Shown here piece by piece: positions 37,601 to 45,710 of a stretch of DNA of 64,000 nucleotides (position 1 is its first letter; every line of letters begins with the position of its first letter). Origin of the DNA: Flavobacterium sp. HBTb2-11-1 (lineage in GTDB: Bacteria; Bacteroidota; Bacteroidia; Flavobacteriales; Flavobacteriaceae); NCBI RefSeq assembly GCF_009826975.1, contig NZ_WUMO01000001.1:682001-746000 (forward strand), given 5' to 3'. The translations under genes were made by a program, and so were the position numbers. The notes beneath the pieces are model-generated. The model did no database searches, had not been told where the DNA came from, and saw only the letters and a program-made list of their open reading frames with translations.

Positions 37601-40600
37601 TAAACCAAATACGCCAACAGGCACTTATACTTTTGACTATTCAATTTGTGAAATTGCGAACAGCGGAAATTGTAATTCGGCTACTGTAACAATTAAAATA
37701 GTAAATGATTTAGTTGCTGTTAATGATAATTTCGGAACAAAAACTTCAGGAACGTCAGTGGCAATTATCGGAAATGTAAAATCAAACGACACTTTAGATG
37801 GAGCATTTGTTACGTCTGGAAATACAGTTGTTACAATAGATTCATCAGGACCATTGAGTGTTGATGCAAACGGAGATGTAACTTTAGCAGCAAATACGCC
37901 AAGCGGAACTTACAGCATCACATACGAAATCTGTGAGAAAAACGCGAATCCTACAAATTGTAAAACAGCAGTTGCGGAAGTTAAAGTTGTAAATATAATA
38001 GATGCAGTAATAGATACTATTACTCCAATTAATGGCAACATTGGCGGGACAACGGTATCTCTAATAGGAAACGATACACTAAATGGAAACCAAGCAGTAA
38101 TTGGAACTAATTCAGGAGAAGTTACAATAAATATTGTAGGCACTTTGCCATCAGGATTGACATTAAATACAAATGGAACTATCACAGTAGCTCCAGGAAC
38201 TCCAAAAGGAAATTATAGCGTAGAGTATATAATCTGTGAAGTAGACGCAGTTCCAGCAAACTGCGATTCAGTAACTATTACCGTACCGGTTACGGCAGGG
38301 AATCTTGTGGCAAATGCAGATGAAATTCCCTCAGTTTTAGGATCAAATACTCCTCAGACATTAGGGAAGAATGTTTTTGACAATGACACTAAAAATGGTC
38401 AGCCATTAAATCCGTCAGATGTTACGCTGAAAACTACATCGGCAGATCCAAAAGGATATCTGACTGTAGATGCAGACGGAAGCATTGTTTTAGGAGCAAA
38501 TCCGCCAGCGGGAGATTATGAGCTGACTTATGAAATCTGCGAGAAACTGAATCCAGACGACTGCAGTTCAAATACTGTGAAAGTGACAGTTGGTTTGCCG
38601 GTAATTGATGCAGTTGAAGATGTTATAGCTTCAATAAACGGTAATATCGGAGGAACAACAATTTCATTGACTGCAAATGATAAATTAAATGGAAATCCAA
38701 TTGTGGTTGGAACAGCTGCAGGAGAAGTTAAGTTTGAAATTATTGGAACGCTTCCGACAGGATTGACATTAAATGCAAATGGAACTATTACTGTTGCGCC
38801 AAATACGCCAAAAGGAAATTACAATGTAGAATATAAAATCTGCGAAAACACAAATCCAACAAACTGCGATTCAGTAACTATTACTGTGCCTGTAACAGCA
38901 GGAAATCTTGTAGCAAATGCAGATGAAATTCCTTCAGTTTTAGGATCGAATGTTCCTCAGGCATTAGGGAAGAATGTTTTTGACAATGACACAAAAAATG
39001 CCCAGCCGTTAAATCCGTCAGATGTTACGCTGAAAACTACATCGGCAGATTCGAAAGGATATCTGACTGTAGATGCAGACGGAAATATTGTTTTAGGAGC
39101 TAATCCTCCAGCGGGAGATTATGAGCTGACGTATGAAATCTGCGAGAAACTGAATCCGGACAACTGCAGTTCAAACACTGTGAAAGTGACAGTTGGTTTG
39201 CCGGTAATCGATGCGGTTGAAGATGTTATAGCTTCAATAAATGGAAATATCGGAGGAACAACGATTTCATTGGCTGCAAATGATAAATTAAACGGAAATG
39301 CAATTGTAGTTGGAACAGGAGCAGGAGAAGTTAAATTTGAAATTATCGGAACGCTTCCGACGGGACTTACGCTAAATTCAGATTACACGATTACAGTTGC
39401 GCCTAATACGCCAAAAGGAAATTACAATGTAGAATATAAAATCTGCGAAAACACAAATCCAACAAACTGCGATTCAGTAACTATCACAGTACCTGTAACA
39501 GCAGGAAACCTTGTGGCAAATGCAGATGAAATTCCATCAGTTTTAGGATCGAATATTCCTCAGACATTAGGGAAGAATGTTTTTGATAATGACACAAAAA
39601 ATGCCCAGCCGTTAAATCCATCAGATGTTACACTGAAAACTACATCGGCAGATCCAAAAGGATATCTTACTGTAGATGCAAATGGAAATATTGTTTTAGG
39701 AGCTAATCCTCCAGCAGGAGATTATGAGCTGACGTATGAAATCTGTGAGAAATTAAACCCAGACAACTGCAGTTCAAACACTGTGAAAGTGACAGTTGGT
39801 TTGCCGGTAATCGATGCAGTTGAAGATGTGATAGCTTCAATAAATGGAAATATTGGAGGAACAACAATTTCATTGACTGCAAATGATAAATTAAACGGAA
39901 ATGCAATTGTAGTTGGAACAGAAGCAGGAGAAGTTAAATTTGAAATCGTGGGAACGCTTCCGACAGGATTGACATTAAATTCAGATTACACGATTACAGT
40001 TGCGCCTAATACGCCAAAAGGAAATTACAATGTAGAATATAAAATCTGCGAAAATACTAATCCAACAAACTGCGATTCAGTAACTATTACCGTACTGGTA
40101 ACGGCAGGAAACCTTGTGGCAAATGCAGATGAAATTCCATCAGTTTTAGGATCGAATGCTCCTCAGACATTAGGCAAAAACGTTTTTGATAATGACACTA
40201 AAAATGGTCAGCCATTAAATCCGTCAGATGTTACGCTGAAAACTACAGCGGCAGATTCGAAAGGATATCTGACTTTAGACACAAACGGAAACATTGTTTT
40301 AGGAGCAAATCCTCCAGCAGGAACTTATGAGCTGACTTATGAAATCTGTGAGAAATTAAACCCAGACAACTGCAGTTCAAACACTGTGAAAGTGACAGTT
40401 GGTTTGCCGGTAATCGATGCAGTTGAAGATGTTATAGCTTCAATAAATGGAAATATTGGAGGAACAACAATTTCATTGACTGCAAATGATAAATTAAACG
40501 GAAATGCAATTGTAGTTGGAACAGGAGCTGGAGAAGTTAAGTTTGAAATTATCGGAACGCTTCCGACAGGATTGACATTAAATTCAGATTATACGATTAC

Positions 40601-42668
40601 AATTGCGCCAAATACACCTGCAGCAGATTATAATGTAGAATATAAAATCTGTGAAAATGCAAATCCAACAAATTGTGATTCTGTAATTACAGTGGTGAAA
40701 GTTACAGGTGGAAATCTTGTAGCAAATGAAGATTTAGTGCCATCGGCAGTCGGAGTAAACGTTCCACAGAAAGTAATCAACGTTTTTGAGAATGATACTA
40801 AAGATGGAAATAAATTAACGCCATCAGACGTAGATCTTAAAGTAACTCAAGCTGATCCAAAAGGATACTTAACTGTTGATGCAGACGGAAATGTTGTATT
40901 AGCACCTAATGCACCAGCAGGAGAATATGAACTGACGTATACAATTTGCGAAAAACTGAATCCGAATAACTGTGATTCAAATACTGTAAAAGTTACAGTT
41001 GCAGAACCAAAAATGACAGTAGTTGCAAATAGCTATTGTTCAAACAACGTTCCTTACGTTAACTATACAGTTACGCCAGATAATTTCACGACTAACAATC
41101 TATTAACGGTTAAATGGATTGATAGCAATAATAATGTAGTGGCAACACAGACCAATCTGCCATTAAGCGGAAATATTTTATGGCCAGGTGCAGAGATTGA
41201 CAGTAATAAAAACGGAACAGATTGGCCAGGATGGATTTTAAATAACGGAATATGGTCAGAAGGAGCAGACGGATTTGAAGCTACTAGAAATGGAGTGAAA
41301 ATTGAGTTTTCATTAAATCCAACTGTTACGGTTTCTGTTGCTTATCCGCCAGCAACGCCAGATTGTAATGCACGTCCAACATTTAGCATTAAAGCGAATA
41401 ATGATGAAGCGGGACCTGTAAATGTAAAGAAAGGAGCAGATGCTAACATTAATATTTTTGAAAATGACTTACTAAACGGAGCAAAAATTAAAGCTTCAGA
41501 AGTTGTTTTATCGGTACCGGTAGTACATCCAAATATTACATTAAATGCAGACGGTTCAATTAACATTGCTGCAAATACAGCAGACGGAGTTTATGAACTG
41601 ACTTACCAGATTTGTGAAGTTGCCAATGCATCAAATTGCAGTCAAGCAGTAATTAAGATTACCGTTGACAATGTTGTAGATCCAGTTCCGCCAACAGAAA
41701 ATAAAATTACGTTGAATAATGATAATGATGTTAGTGCAGACGGTATCAATGGTTCATTAGAATTTGTAAATGTTTTAGAAAATGATTTGATAAACGGACA
41801 GCCAATAAATCCTGCAGATGTTATAATTAAACCTGTAACAGAAAGCCCATATTTTGAATGGAATGCTGACGGAACGGTAAATGTTAAGCCAAACACGCCA
41901 GGAGGAAATTATCCGTTGACTTATCAGGTTTGCGAAAAAGCTAATGGTACAAATTGCTCAACAGCTGTATTAAATGTTTTTGTTGAAGTTCCAGCAATTT
42001 CAGTAATCAAAACAGCGGTTTTCAATGACGAAAATAAGAGCGGTTTTGCAAATGCAGGAGAAACCATTACATATAAGTTTACAGTAACCAATACAGGAAA
42101 TGTGCCTTTAGTTGGAATTACAATAAACGATCCATTGCCAGGAGTGGTTGTTTCTGGACAAGCAATTAATTTGGGAGTGAACGAATCTAACGAAACGAAT
42201 TTCACGGCAGTCTACAAAATCACTCAAGAAGATATTAATCGAGGCAGTGTAAGTAATCAAGCAACTGTAAAAGGAAGCAGTGTAAGAGGAGTTGTTGTTG
42301 AAGATCAGTCAGACGATGCAAGCAATAGTGGAGATAGTCCAACAGTCTTAGACTTAAACGGATGTTCTATTAAAGTAATGAATGCTTTCTCTCCAAACGG
42401 AGACAGTAAGAATGCAAGATTTTACATTAGAGGAATTGAATGTTATCCAGACAATACGGTTGAAATCTATAACCGTTGGGGAGTTTTGGTTTTCAATATA
42501 GATCAGTATAATAATAACGATCGAGTGTTTGTTGGCTATTCTAACGGACGTTCTACGATCAAACAAACAGATGGTCTTCCGGTTGGAACGTATTTCTATG
42601 TCTTAAAATACAAAGACAGCGCTCAGAAGTCTCACCAAGAATCTGGTTACTTATACCTTAATAAATAA
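31656..42668 (+). CDS. Giant repeat adhesin, T9SS cargo with type-B C-terminal domain
   Basis: A 3670-residue surface protein. Order of parts: signal peptide (1 to about 29); Gly-rich block (about 287-472); a DUF11-like segment (about 540-650); a SprB-like repeat (about 707-788); Ig-like segments; five 73-residue HYR-like repeats (about 1476-1841) and a further HYR domain; fourteen modules of about 100 residues (about 1917-3440), most within four near-identical 201-residue double units (2216-3019); a DUF11-like domain (about 3450-3560); and a C-terminal domain from about 3569 with AFSPNGDSKN, IYNRWG and GTYFYVLKY, the type-B T9SS sorting signature. Such proteins are exported through SprA with SprF-like help and serve as adhesins for gliding or attachment. 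It resembles but is not F. johnsoniae SprB itself. First gene of a three-gene cassette. Confidence 0.9.
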   Translation: MRNSTFCKSGFSRLILFILFATLPITSFSQVCGTPGVDGPVAVSSSVNTYYPISGNITMNAGAQSVFLSAVPATDQYSNNFGSTPISVGDLILIIQMQDATINYINTDSYGSGTSNSGPDNLGGTGFTSLGNTGVFEYVIATNNVPLTGGNLTFKGTGTNGGVLNSFYNADPTASRGKRTFQVVRVPQYSNLTLTANITTPPFNGVAGGIIAFNVSGTFNFNGFSIDGSARGFRGGYSPKADSNANDSKTYVGDSSKSTISGKGEGIAGTPKYMWDGFNQVANTIEGMPGGSAGRGAPANAGGGGNDHNTGGGGGGNGGFGGLGGAGWQGAGGDALSNKLTGGGRPGSKSFITELKFPRLTMGGGGGAGDANNASSGVKGGVGGAIILINAGNVLGKGTIYANGGKGAPGTYSGSPDGAGGGGAGGTVLLNVSNNSTADIKIEANGGDGGNTENDDNNEHGPGGGGGGGIICHNVSSTVTIATSVLGGAAGKSNAGKGINHGAVAGTVGYVSTFTVADVPPNLQVNANCFPVLETKVKTLLTTAICNSIDEEVSYEIEIKNTGAGNAAGVMLDFSFPTGIEFDSATAAYSTGASGPAGTLANSATATADNPVFGGFNIAQNGVVTITLVGKVASSMAAGTYSSSAQALYLDPTRTTANSTRKITAFTNAYGAANKTYEGTGQSNVPGVNFNGNSTAVDDIAILGLPAAPTVSVTQTTCASPTGTITVNTPANGSGISYTLTGTDPVSSPMSNTNGIFSGLVPGTYSITTTNAQGCTSAPNAGIVVNAVAGAPTATGITICQNGTGLLTASSPCGTPNSSGAKIARAGSSVNTTGTLSWSNPSRVTSNDSSYASATVNSGGNTTVATRSLQGTDFDFNIPTNAAITGIQVTIGRYSSTASSTVNVKDNVVSLIKAGNVIGENKGITGSNWSTSSTSAANYGGSSDLWNTTWTPADINNSNFGIALSASITRTSSNDITAYVDYMQITVNYTIGGIEWYTTSTGGSSIYTGSSFNPVGVAGSGLTNTATEGTKTYYAACSGNSNCRAAVNFVINAKPTITGVSPASRCGTGEVTLGAEASAGIINWYAASTGGVSLGTGESFTTPSLSATTSYYVEATDNGCTTPARTEVKATINIIPTINSTTEASNCGAGSLQLKATASTGATINWYADPTTLTVLGTGATFNTPTLSATTTYYVGAVTAAGCTSTSRIAVAAVINTPSSIVFTSGTRNPTVCSGASVPSAVYTFGGSATNATVSNLPAGLSAAVDTNAKTITISGTPTAGGTYTITTVGHTAPCTEATIQGTVTLTPNVTISPFSPTTSSRCQGAGTDTRTTTASNSTSISYNLDPASIAGGNTINATTGVVTYAANWSGTTTITASAAGCNGPATTTHIVTVNALPTATITGNLTACLTTTLTAATNASSATYVWYRNNAVISGQTSSSLVVNSDGDYKVKVKNTVTSCEQTSAVSTVKVSDTEKPAKPTLADITGECSATATAPTTTDNCAGTVTGTTTDPLTYNAQGTYTINWTFNDGNGNTETATQKVIVKDTQKPAKPTLADVTGECSATATAPTTTDICAGTVTGTTSDPLTYSAQGTYTINWTFNDGNGNTETATQKVIVKDTQKPAKPTLADVTGECSATATAPTTTDICAGTVTGTTSDPLTYSAQGTYTINWTFNDGNGNTETATQKVIVKDTQKPAKPILADVTGECSATATAPTTTDICAGTVTGTTSDPLTYSAQGTYTINWTFNDGNGNTETAAQKVIVKDTQKPAKPILADITGECSATATAPTTTDNCAGAVIGTTTDPLTYSAQGTYTINWTFNDGNGNTETATQKVIISDIQKPSITCPAVVVVSADANLCTASGVVLGTPTVSDNCTGTVTVTNDAPSSFPIGNTTVTWTAKDAAGNTQTCTQTVKVIGAIEANDDTISSSNGVIGGTVIANIFDNDILNCNKVSRSDIDVTLTSSLPPVLNFNDTDGSVSVKPNTPTGTYTFDYSICEIANSGNCNSATVTIKIVNDLVAVNDNFGTKTSGTSVAIIGNVKSNDTLDGAFVTSGNTVVTIDSSGPLSVDANGDVTLAANTPSGTYSITYEICEKNANPTNCKTAVAEVKVVNIIDAVIDTITPINGNIGGTTVSLIGNDTLNGNQAVIGTNSGEVTINIVGTLPSGLTLNTNGTITVAPGTPKGNYSVEYIICEVDAVPANCDSVTITVPVTAGNLVANADEIPSVLGSNTPQTLGKNVFDNDTKNGQPLNPSDVTLKTTSADPKGYLTVDADGSIVLGANPPAGDYELTYEICEKLNPDDCSSNTVKVTVGLPVIDAVEDVIASINGNIGGTTISLTANDKLNGNPIVVGTAAGEVKFEIIGTLPTGLTLNANGTITVAPNTPKGNYNVEYKICENTNPTNCDSVTITVPVTAGNLVANADEIPSVLGSNVPQALGKNVFDNDTKNAQPLNPSDVTLKTTSADSKGYLTVDADGNIVLGANPPAGDYELTYEICEKLNPDNCSSNTVKVTVGLPVIDAVEDVIASINGNIGGTTISLAANDKLNGNAIVVGTGAGEVKFEIIGTLPTGLTLNSDYTITVAPNTPKGNYNVEYKICENTNPTNCDSVTITVPVTAGNLVANADEIPSVLGSNIPQTLGKNVFDNDTKNAQPLNPSDVTLKTTSADPKGYLTVDANGNIVLGANPPAGDYELTYEICEKLNPDNCSSNTVKVTVGLPVIDAVEDVIASINGNIGGTTISLTANDKLNGNAIVVGTEAGEVKFEIVGTLPTGLTLNSDYTITVAPNTPKGNYNVEYKICENTNPTNCDSVTITVLVTAGNLVANADEIPSVLGSNAPQTLGKNVFDNDTKNGQPLNPSDVTLKTTAADSKGYLTLDTNGNIVLGANPPAGTYELTYEICEKLNPDNCSSNTVKVTVGLPVIDAVEDVIASINGNIGGTTISLTANDKLNGNAIVVGTGAGEVKFEIIGTLPTGLTLNSDYTITIAPNTPAADYNVEYKICENANPTNCDSVITVVKVTGGNLVANEDLVPSAVGVNVPQKVINVFENDTKDGNKLTPSDVDLKVTQADPKGYLTVDADGNVVLAPNAPAGEYELTYTICEKLNPNNCDSNTVKVTVAEPKMTVVANSYCSNNVPYVNYTVTPDNFTTNNLLTVKWIDSNNNVVATQTNLPLSGNILWPGAEIDSNKNGTDWPGWILNNGIWSEGADGFEATRNGVKIEFSLNPTVTVSVAYPPATPDCNARPTFSIKANNDEAGPVNVKKGADANINIFENDLLNGAKIKASEVVLSVPVVHPNITLNADGSINIAANTADGVYELTYQICEVANASNCSQAVIKITVDNVVDPVPPTENKITLNNDNDVSADGINGSLEFVNVLENDLINGQPINPADVIIKPVTESPYFEWNADGTVNVKPNTPGGNYPLTYQVCEKANGTNCSTAVLNVFVEVPAISVIKTAVFNDENKSGFANAGETITYKFTVTNTGNVPLVGITINDPLPGVVVSGQAINLGVNESNETNFTAVYKITQEDINRGSVSNQATVKGSSVRGVVVEDQSDDASNSGDSPTVLDLNGCSIKVMNAFSPNGDSKNARFYIRGIECYPDNTVEIYNRWGVLVFNIDQYNNNDRVFVGYSNGRSTIKQTDGLPVGTYFYVLKYKDSAQKSHQESGYLYLNK
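36082..37176. repeat. Five tandem 219-bp repeats (73 residues each) in the adhesin gene
   Basis: Equivalent positions recur at 36087, 36306, 36525, 36744 and 36963, spaced exactly 219 bp. Copies differ by only a few bases. Each encodes a HYR-like unit beginning QKPAKP and containing GECSATATAP, TINWTFNDGNGN and a Cys pair. Confidence 0.95.
38301..40712. repeat. Four tandem 603-bp repeats (201 residues each) in the adhesin gene
   Basis: The segment starting AATCTTGT/AACCTTGT recurs at 38301, 38904, 39507 and 40110, and a diverged fifth copy begins at 40713, all spaced exactly 603 bp. Each unit is two modules of about 100 residues (NLVANADEIPSVLG and VIDAVEDVIASING types). The copies are nearly identical, implying recent homogenisation. 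Confidence 0.95.
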
Positions 42669-42676
42669 AATGGAAT

Positions 42677-42703
42677 ACGGCTTAGTTTAGGCTAAGCCGT
42701 TTT
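42677..42703 (+). terminator. Hairpin between the adhesin gene and its SprF-like partner
   Basis: ACGGCTTAG (42677-42685) pairs with CTAAGCCGT (42692-42700) over a 6-nt loop, followed by only three T. It lies within the 47-bp gap of the cassette, so it could be a partial terminator or an mRNA-stabilising end for the adhesin transcript. Confidence 0.55.
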
Positions 42704-42715
42704 AAAGCTTAATAA

Positions 42716-43627
42716 ATGAAAAAATTAATTTTAGTTTTTATGTTTTTTTCGATTGTGTCCAATGCGCAGCAAGACGCGCAGTACACGCAATACATGTACA
42801 ACACAATCGAAGTAAATCCAGCGTATGCAGGTTCACGTGGAGCTTTAAGCGTTTTTGGTTTGTATCGTACGCAATGGATTGGGTTAGATGGAGCGCCAGA
42901 AACGAGTACTTTTTCGGTTAATACACCTCTAAAAAATAGCGATTTAGGGCTTGGAGTTTCTTTGGTAAATGATAAAATCGGGCCAACGGTAGAAAATACG
43001 CTATCGGCAGATTTGTCTTATACCATTCCTACTTCAGAATCATGGAATTTATCTTTTGGTATCAAAGGAACAGCCAATCTTTTCAATATCGATATTAATA
43101 AATTGAGCTATGAAGATCAAGATGATCCGCAGTTTCAGAATCTAAAAAATAAATTTTCGCCAAATGTTGGAGCCGGAATTTATTATCATTCAGATAGAGC
43201 TTACATCGGATTATCGGTTCCTAATTTTATAGAAACAAATCGTTATGATTCAAACGACGTGGCTATTTTTAAAGATAAAATCAATTATTATTTAATAGCA
43301 GGTTATGTATTTAATTTAGATCGTTTAGAATACATAAAATTCAAACCAGCTTTAATGACCAAAATGGTAGAAGGAGCGCCTTTGCAAGTAGATGTTTCAG
43401 GAAATTTCATGTTCAATGACAAATTCGTTTTAGGACTTGCTTATCGTTGGAGCGCATCTGTTAGTGCTATGGCAGGATTTCAAGTGACAAAAGGAATGTA
43501 TATCGGTTATGGTTACGATCATGAAACTACGCAATTGAGAAAATACAATTCTGGATCTCATGAGATTTTCTTAAGATTCGAATTCTTCAATAATTACAAT
43601 AAAATGATATCTCCAAGATTCTTTTAA
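42716..43627 (+). CDS. PorP/SprF family outer-membrane protein
   Basis: The 303-residue protein has a signal peptide (MKKLILVFMFFSIVSNAQ) followed at once by QDAQYTQYMYN and EVNPAYAGSRG, the N-terminal signature of the PorP/SprF family. The remaining sequence alternates short beta strands typical of an outer-membrane barrel and ends in an aromatic residue. In F. johnsoniae, SprF is required for secretion and surface display of the type-B cargo SprB encoded next to it. By position directly after a type-B adhesin this protein is probably its dedicated export or anchoring partner. The OmpA-family gene follows after 8 bp. Confidence 0.9.
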   Translation: MKKLILVFMFFSIVSNAQQDAQYTQYMYNTIEVNPAYAGSRGALSVFGLYRTQWIGLDGAPETSTFSVNTPLKNSDLGLGVSLVNDKIGPTVENTLSADLSYTIPTSESWNLSFGIKGTANLFNIDINKLSYEDQDDPQFQNLKNKFSPNVGAGIYYHSDRAYIGLSVPNFIETNRYDSNDVAIFKDKINYYLIAGYVFNLDRLEYIKFKPALMTKMVEGAPLQVDVSGNFMFNDKFVLGLAYRWSASVSAMAGFQVTKGMYIGYGYDHETTQLRKYNSGSHEIFLRFEFFNNYNKMISPRFF

Positions 43628-43635
43628 TACAACCT

Positions 43636-45648
43636 ATGAAAGCTATAAAATTAATTTTGATCTTTTTACTGTCTAGTTTTATTTCAAATGTGAATGCACA
43701 AAACCCATTCACAAACATGAACATAAAATATGCAGATAAAAAATACGAAGAGTACGCTTACGCGGATGCCATAAAAGTTTACGAGAGTTTGGTAACTGAG
43801 CAGACTACCGACCAAGGGATAATTCAGCGTTTGGCAAATTCATATTATTTTAATGGAGAACTAAAAAGCGCATTAAAATGGTACGAACAATTATTTATAA
43901 TAAACGAAAACCAAGATGCTGAATATTTATATCGATATGCACAATCATTAAAATCAGCTGGAGACTATCGTAAGTCTGATGAGATTTTACAGAAATTCAA
44001 TCATAAAGCAAGTGCAGAAAAAAGAGCAGATTTAATCAGAAGCGATAAAAACTATTTAGAAGATATAAAAGAAAACTCAGGCCGATTTCAAATAGCCGAT
44101 GCTGGAGTCAATTCTAGATATTCAGATTACGGGAGCGTTGTTTACAATAACAAAATTGTTTTTACTTCTGCGCGCGATACGGGCGGAGTTGTGAAAGCTA
44201 ATTTTCAATGGACAAACAGATCATTCTCTAGATTATATACAGCCGATTTACTGCCAGACGGAAGTGTTGGAAAACCAGAGCTTTTAGTAAAAAGAAAAAA
44301 AGACAACTTTAATGAGTCAAGTCCGATTTTTACAAAAGACGGGCGCACGATGTATTTTACCCGAAATAATTTTACAGACGGTAAAAGAAGAAGCAACGAT
44401 AAAAACGTAACGCTTCTTAAATTATACAAAGCAGAACTTATCGATAACACATGGCAAAATGTAAAAGAACTTCCGTTCAACAGTGACCAATATAGCACGG
44501 CGCATCCAGCTTTAAGTGTCGACGAAAAAACGTTGTATTTCGCATCAGATATGCCAGGAACGTTAGGTCAGTCGGATATTTATAAAGTTGAAATCAATCA
44601 AGACGGAACTTTTGGCACGCCAGAAAATTTAGGGCCAGCAATTAATACTGAAGGAAGAGAAACTTTTCCTTTCATTTCTGGAGATAACGAATTGTATTTT
44701 GCTTCTGATGGACGTCCAGGTCTAGGTGGATTGGATATTTTTGCTTCAAGAATAAAAGCAAACGGAACTTTTGATGACGTTTTAAATGTTGGAGAACCTG
44801 TAAACAGCAAGCAAGACGATTTTGCTTTTAGCATTGACAGTAAAAGCAGAAGCGGTTATTTTTCTTCAAACAGAGAAAACGGACTAGGTTTAGACGATAT
44901 TTATAGATTTACAGAAACCAGAAGATTAATTTGCGAACAAAATTTATCTGGAACGGTTACTGATGCAGAAACAAATGAGATATTGCCCAATACTTCTCTG
45001 ACTTTGTTTAATGAAAAATTTGATCCAGTTGGAACAATCACTACAGACGAAAAAGGAAATTACATTTTTCCTGATTTAAGATGTGGTAAGAAATACACCA
45101 TTAGAACGGCTAAAAACGATTATAATGCCAAAGAAGTTGTGGTATCAATCCTTAAAGAAAAAGGAGAAACTACTCAAATGATTGCATTAAATAAAGTATT
45201 TAAACCACTTGTGGCAAAAACTGTAGCGATCAAAAAAACGACAATCAGCCCTGTTAAAGTAGGTTCTATAAGAGTAGGAGTAGATATTGCAAAATTACTA
45301 AACCTTCCTATGAATTTCTTTGATTTGGGTAAAGCAACCATCAAGAAAACATCTGAACCGCAATTAATGAAAGTGGTCAATCTTTTAAATGAATATCCAG
45401 CTATGAAACTTGATATTCGTTCGCATACCGACAGCCGTTCTTCTTCAGAAAGCAATCAGATTCTTTCAGAAAAAAGAGCACAGTCAACCAAAAATTGGTT
45501 AATTCAAAAAGGAATCAGCGAAGACAGACTAACCGCAAAAGGCTATGGAGAAACACAATTAGTAAACAAATGTGCAGACGGAGTAAAATGTACAGAAAAA
45601 CAGCACATGCAAAATAGACGAAGCGAGTTTATTATTGTTGCGATGTAA
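43636..45648 (+). CDS. OmpA-family envelope protein with TPR, PD40 and carboxypeptidase-regulatory-like domains
   Basis: A 670-residue exported protein (signal MKAIKLILIFLLSSFISNVNAQ). Domains in order: TPR-like helices (about 25-140); WD40/PD40-type beta-propeller repeats (about 160-425) with motifs such as SSPIFTKDGRTMYFTRNN and HPALSVDEKTLYFASD; a carboxypeptidase-regulatory-like beta sandwich (about 435-510, LSGTVTDAETNEILPN); and a C-terminal OmpA domain (about 555-670) with the peptidoglycan-binding RSHTDSRSSSESNQILSEKR signature. It would link an outer-membrane assembly to the cell wall. The same gene type often follows SprF/PorP genes in Flavobacteria, so it likely works with the adhesin pair. 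Confidence 0.88.
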   Translation: MKAIKLILIFLLSSFISNVNAQNPFTNMNIKYADKKYEEYAYADAIKVYESLVTEQTTDQGIIQRLANSYYFNGELKSALKWYEQLFIINENQDAEYLYRYAQSLKSAGDYRKSDEILQKFNHKASAEKRADLIRSDKNYLEDIKENSGRFQIADAGVNSRYSDYGSVVYNNKIVFTSARDTGGVVKANFQWTNRSFSRLYTADLLPDGSVGKPELLVKRKKDNFNESSPIFTKDGRTMYFTRNNFTDGKRRSNDKNVTLLKLYKAELIDNTWQNVKELPFNSDQYSTAHPALSVDEKTLYFASDMPGTLGQSDIYKVEINQDGTFGTPENLGPAINTEGRETFPFISGDNELYFASDGRPGLGGLDIFASRIKANGTFDDVLNVGEPVNSKQDDFAFSIDSKSRSGYFSSNRENGLGLDDIYRFTETRRLICEQNLSGTVTDAETNEILPNTSLTLFNEKFDPVGTITTDEKGNYIFPDLRCGKKYTIRTAKNDYNAKEVVVSILKEKGETTQMIALNKVFKPLVAKTVAIKKTTISPVKVGSIRVGVDIAKLLNLPMNFFDLGKATIKKTSEPQLMKVVNLLNEYPAMKLDIRSHTDSRSSSESNQILSEKRAQSTKNWLIQKGISEDRLTAKGYGETQLVNKCADGVKCTEKQHMQNRRSEFIIVAM

Positions 45649-45669
45649 AATCATTTTTTTATAAATTAC

Positions 45670-45705
45670 AAAACCCCTTTTTCTACATTGTAGAAAAGGG
45701 GTTTT
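45670..45705 (+). terminator. Terminator of the adhesin cassette
   Basis: AAACCCCTTTTTCTAC (45671-45686) pairs with TAGAAAAGGGGTTT across a short loop, with one bulged T, ending in TTTT. It lies about 22 bp after the OmpA-family stop. Confidence 0.8.
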
Positions 45706-45710
45706 GTGTT

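Noticed and set aside
37175..37624. 149-codon open frame antisense to the adhesin, and similar frames at 41.3-42.2 kb
   Set aside because: They arise from the biased codon composition of the Thr/Asn/Val-rich repeats and show no features of real genes.
36082..40712. Regular repeats considered as a CRISPR array
   Set aside because: Units are 219 and 603 bp, in frame and protein-coding, with no spacers; no cas gene is present.
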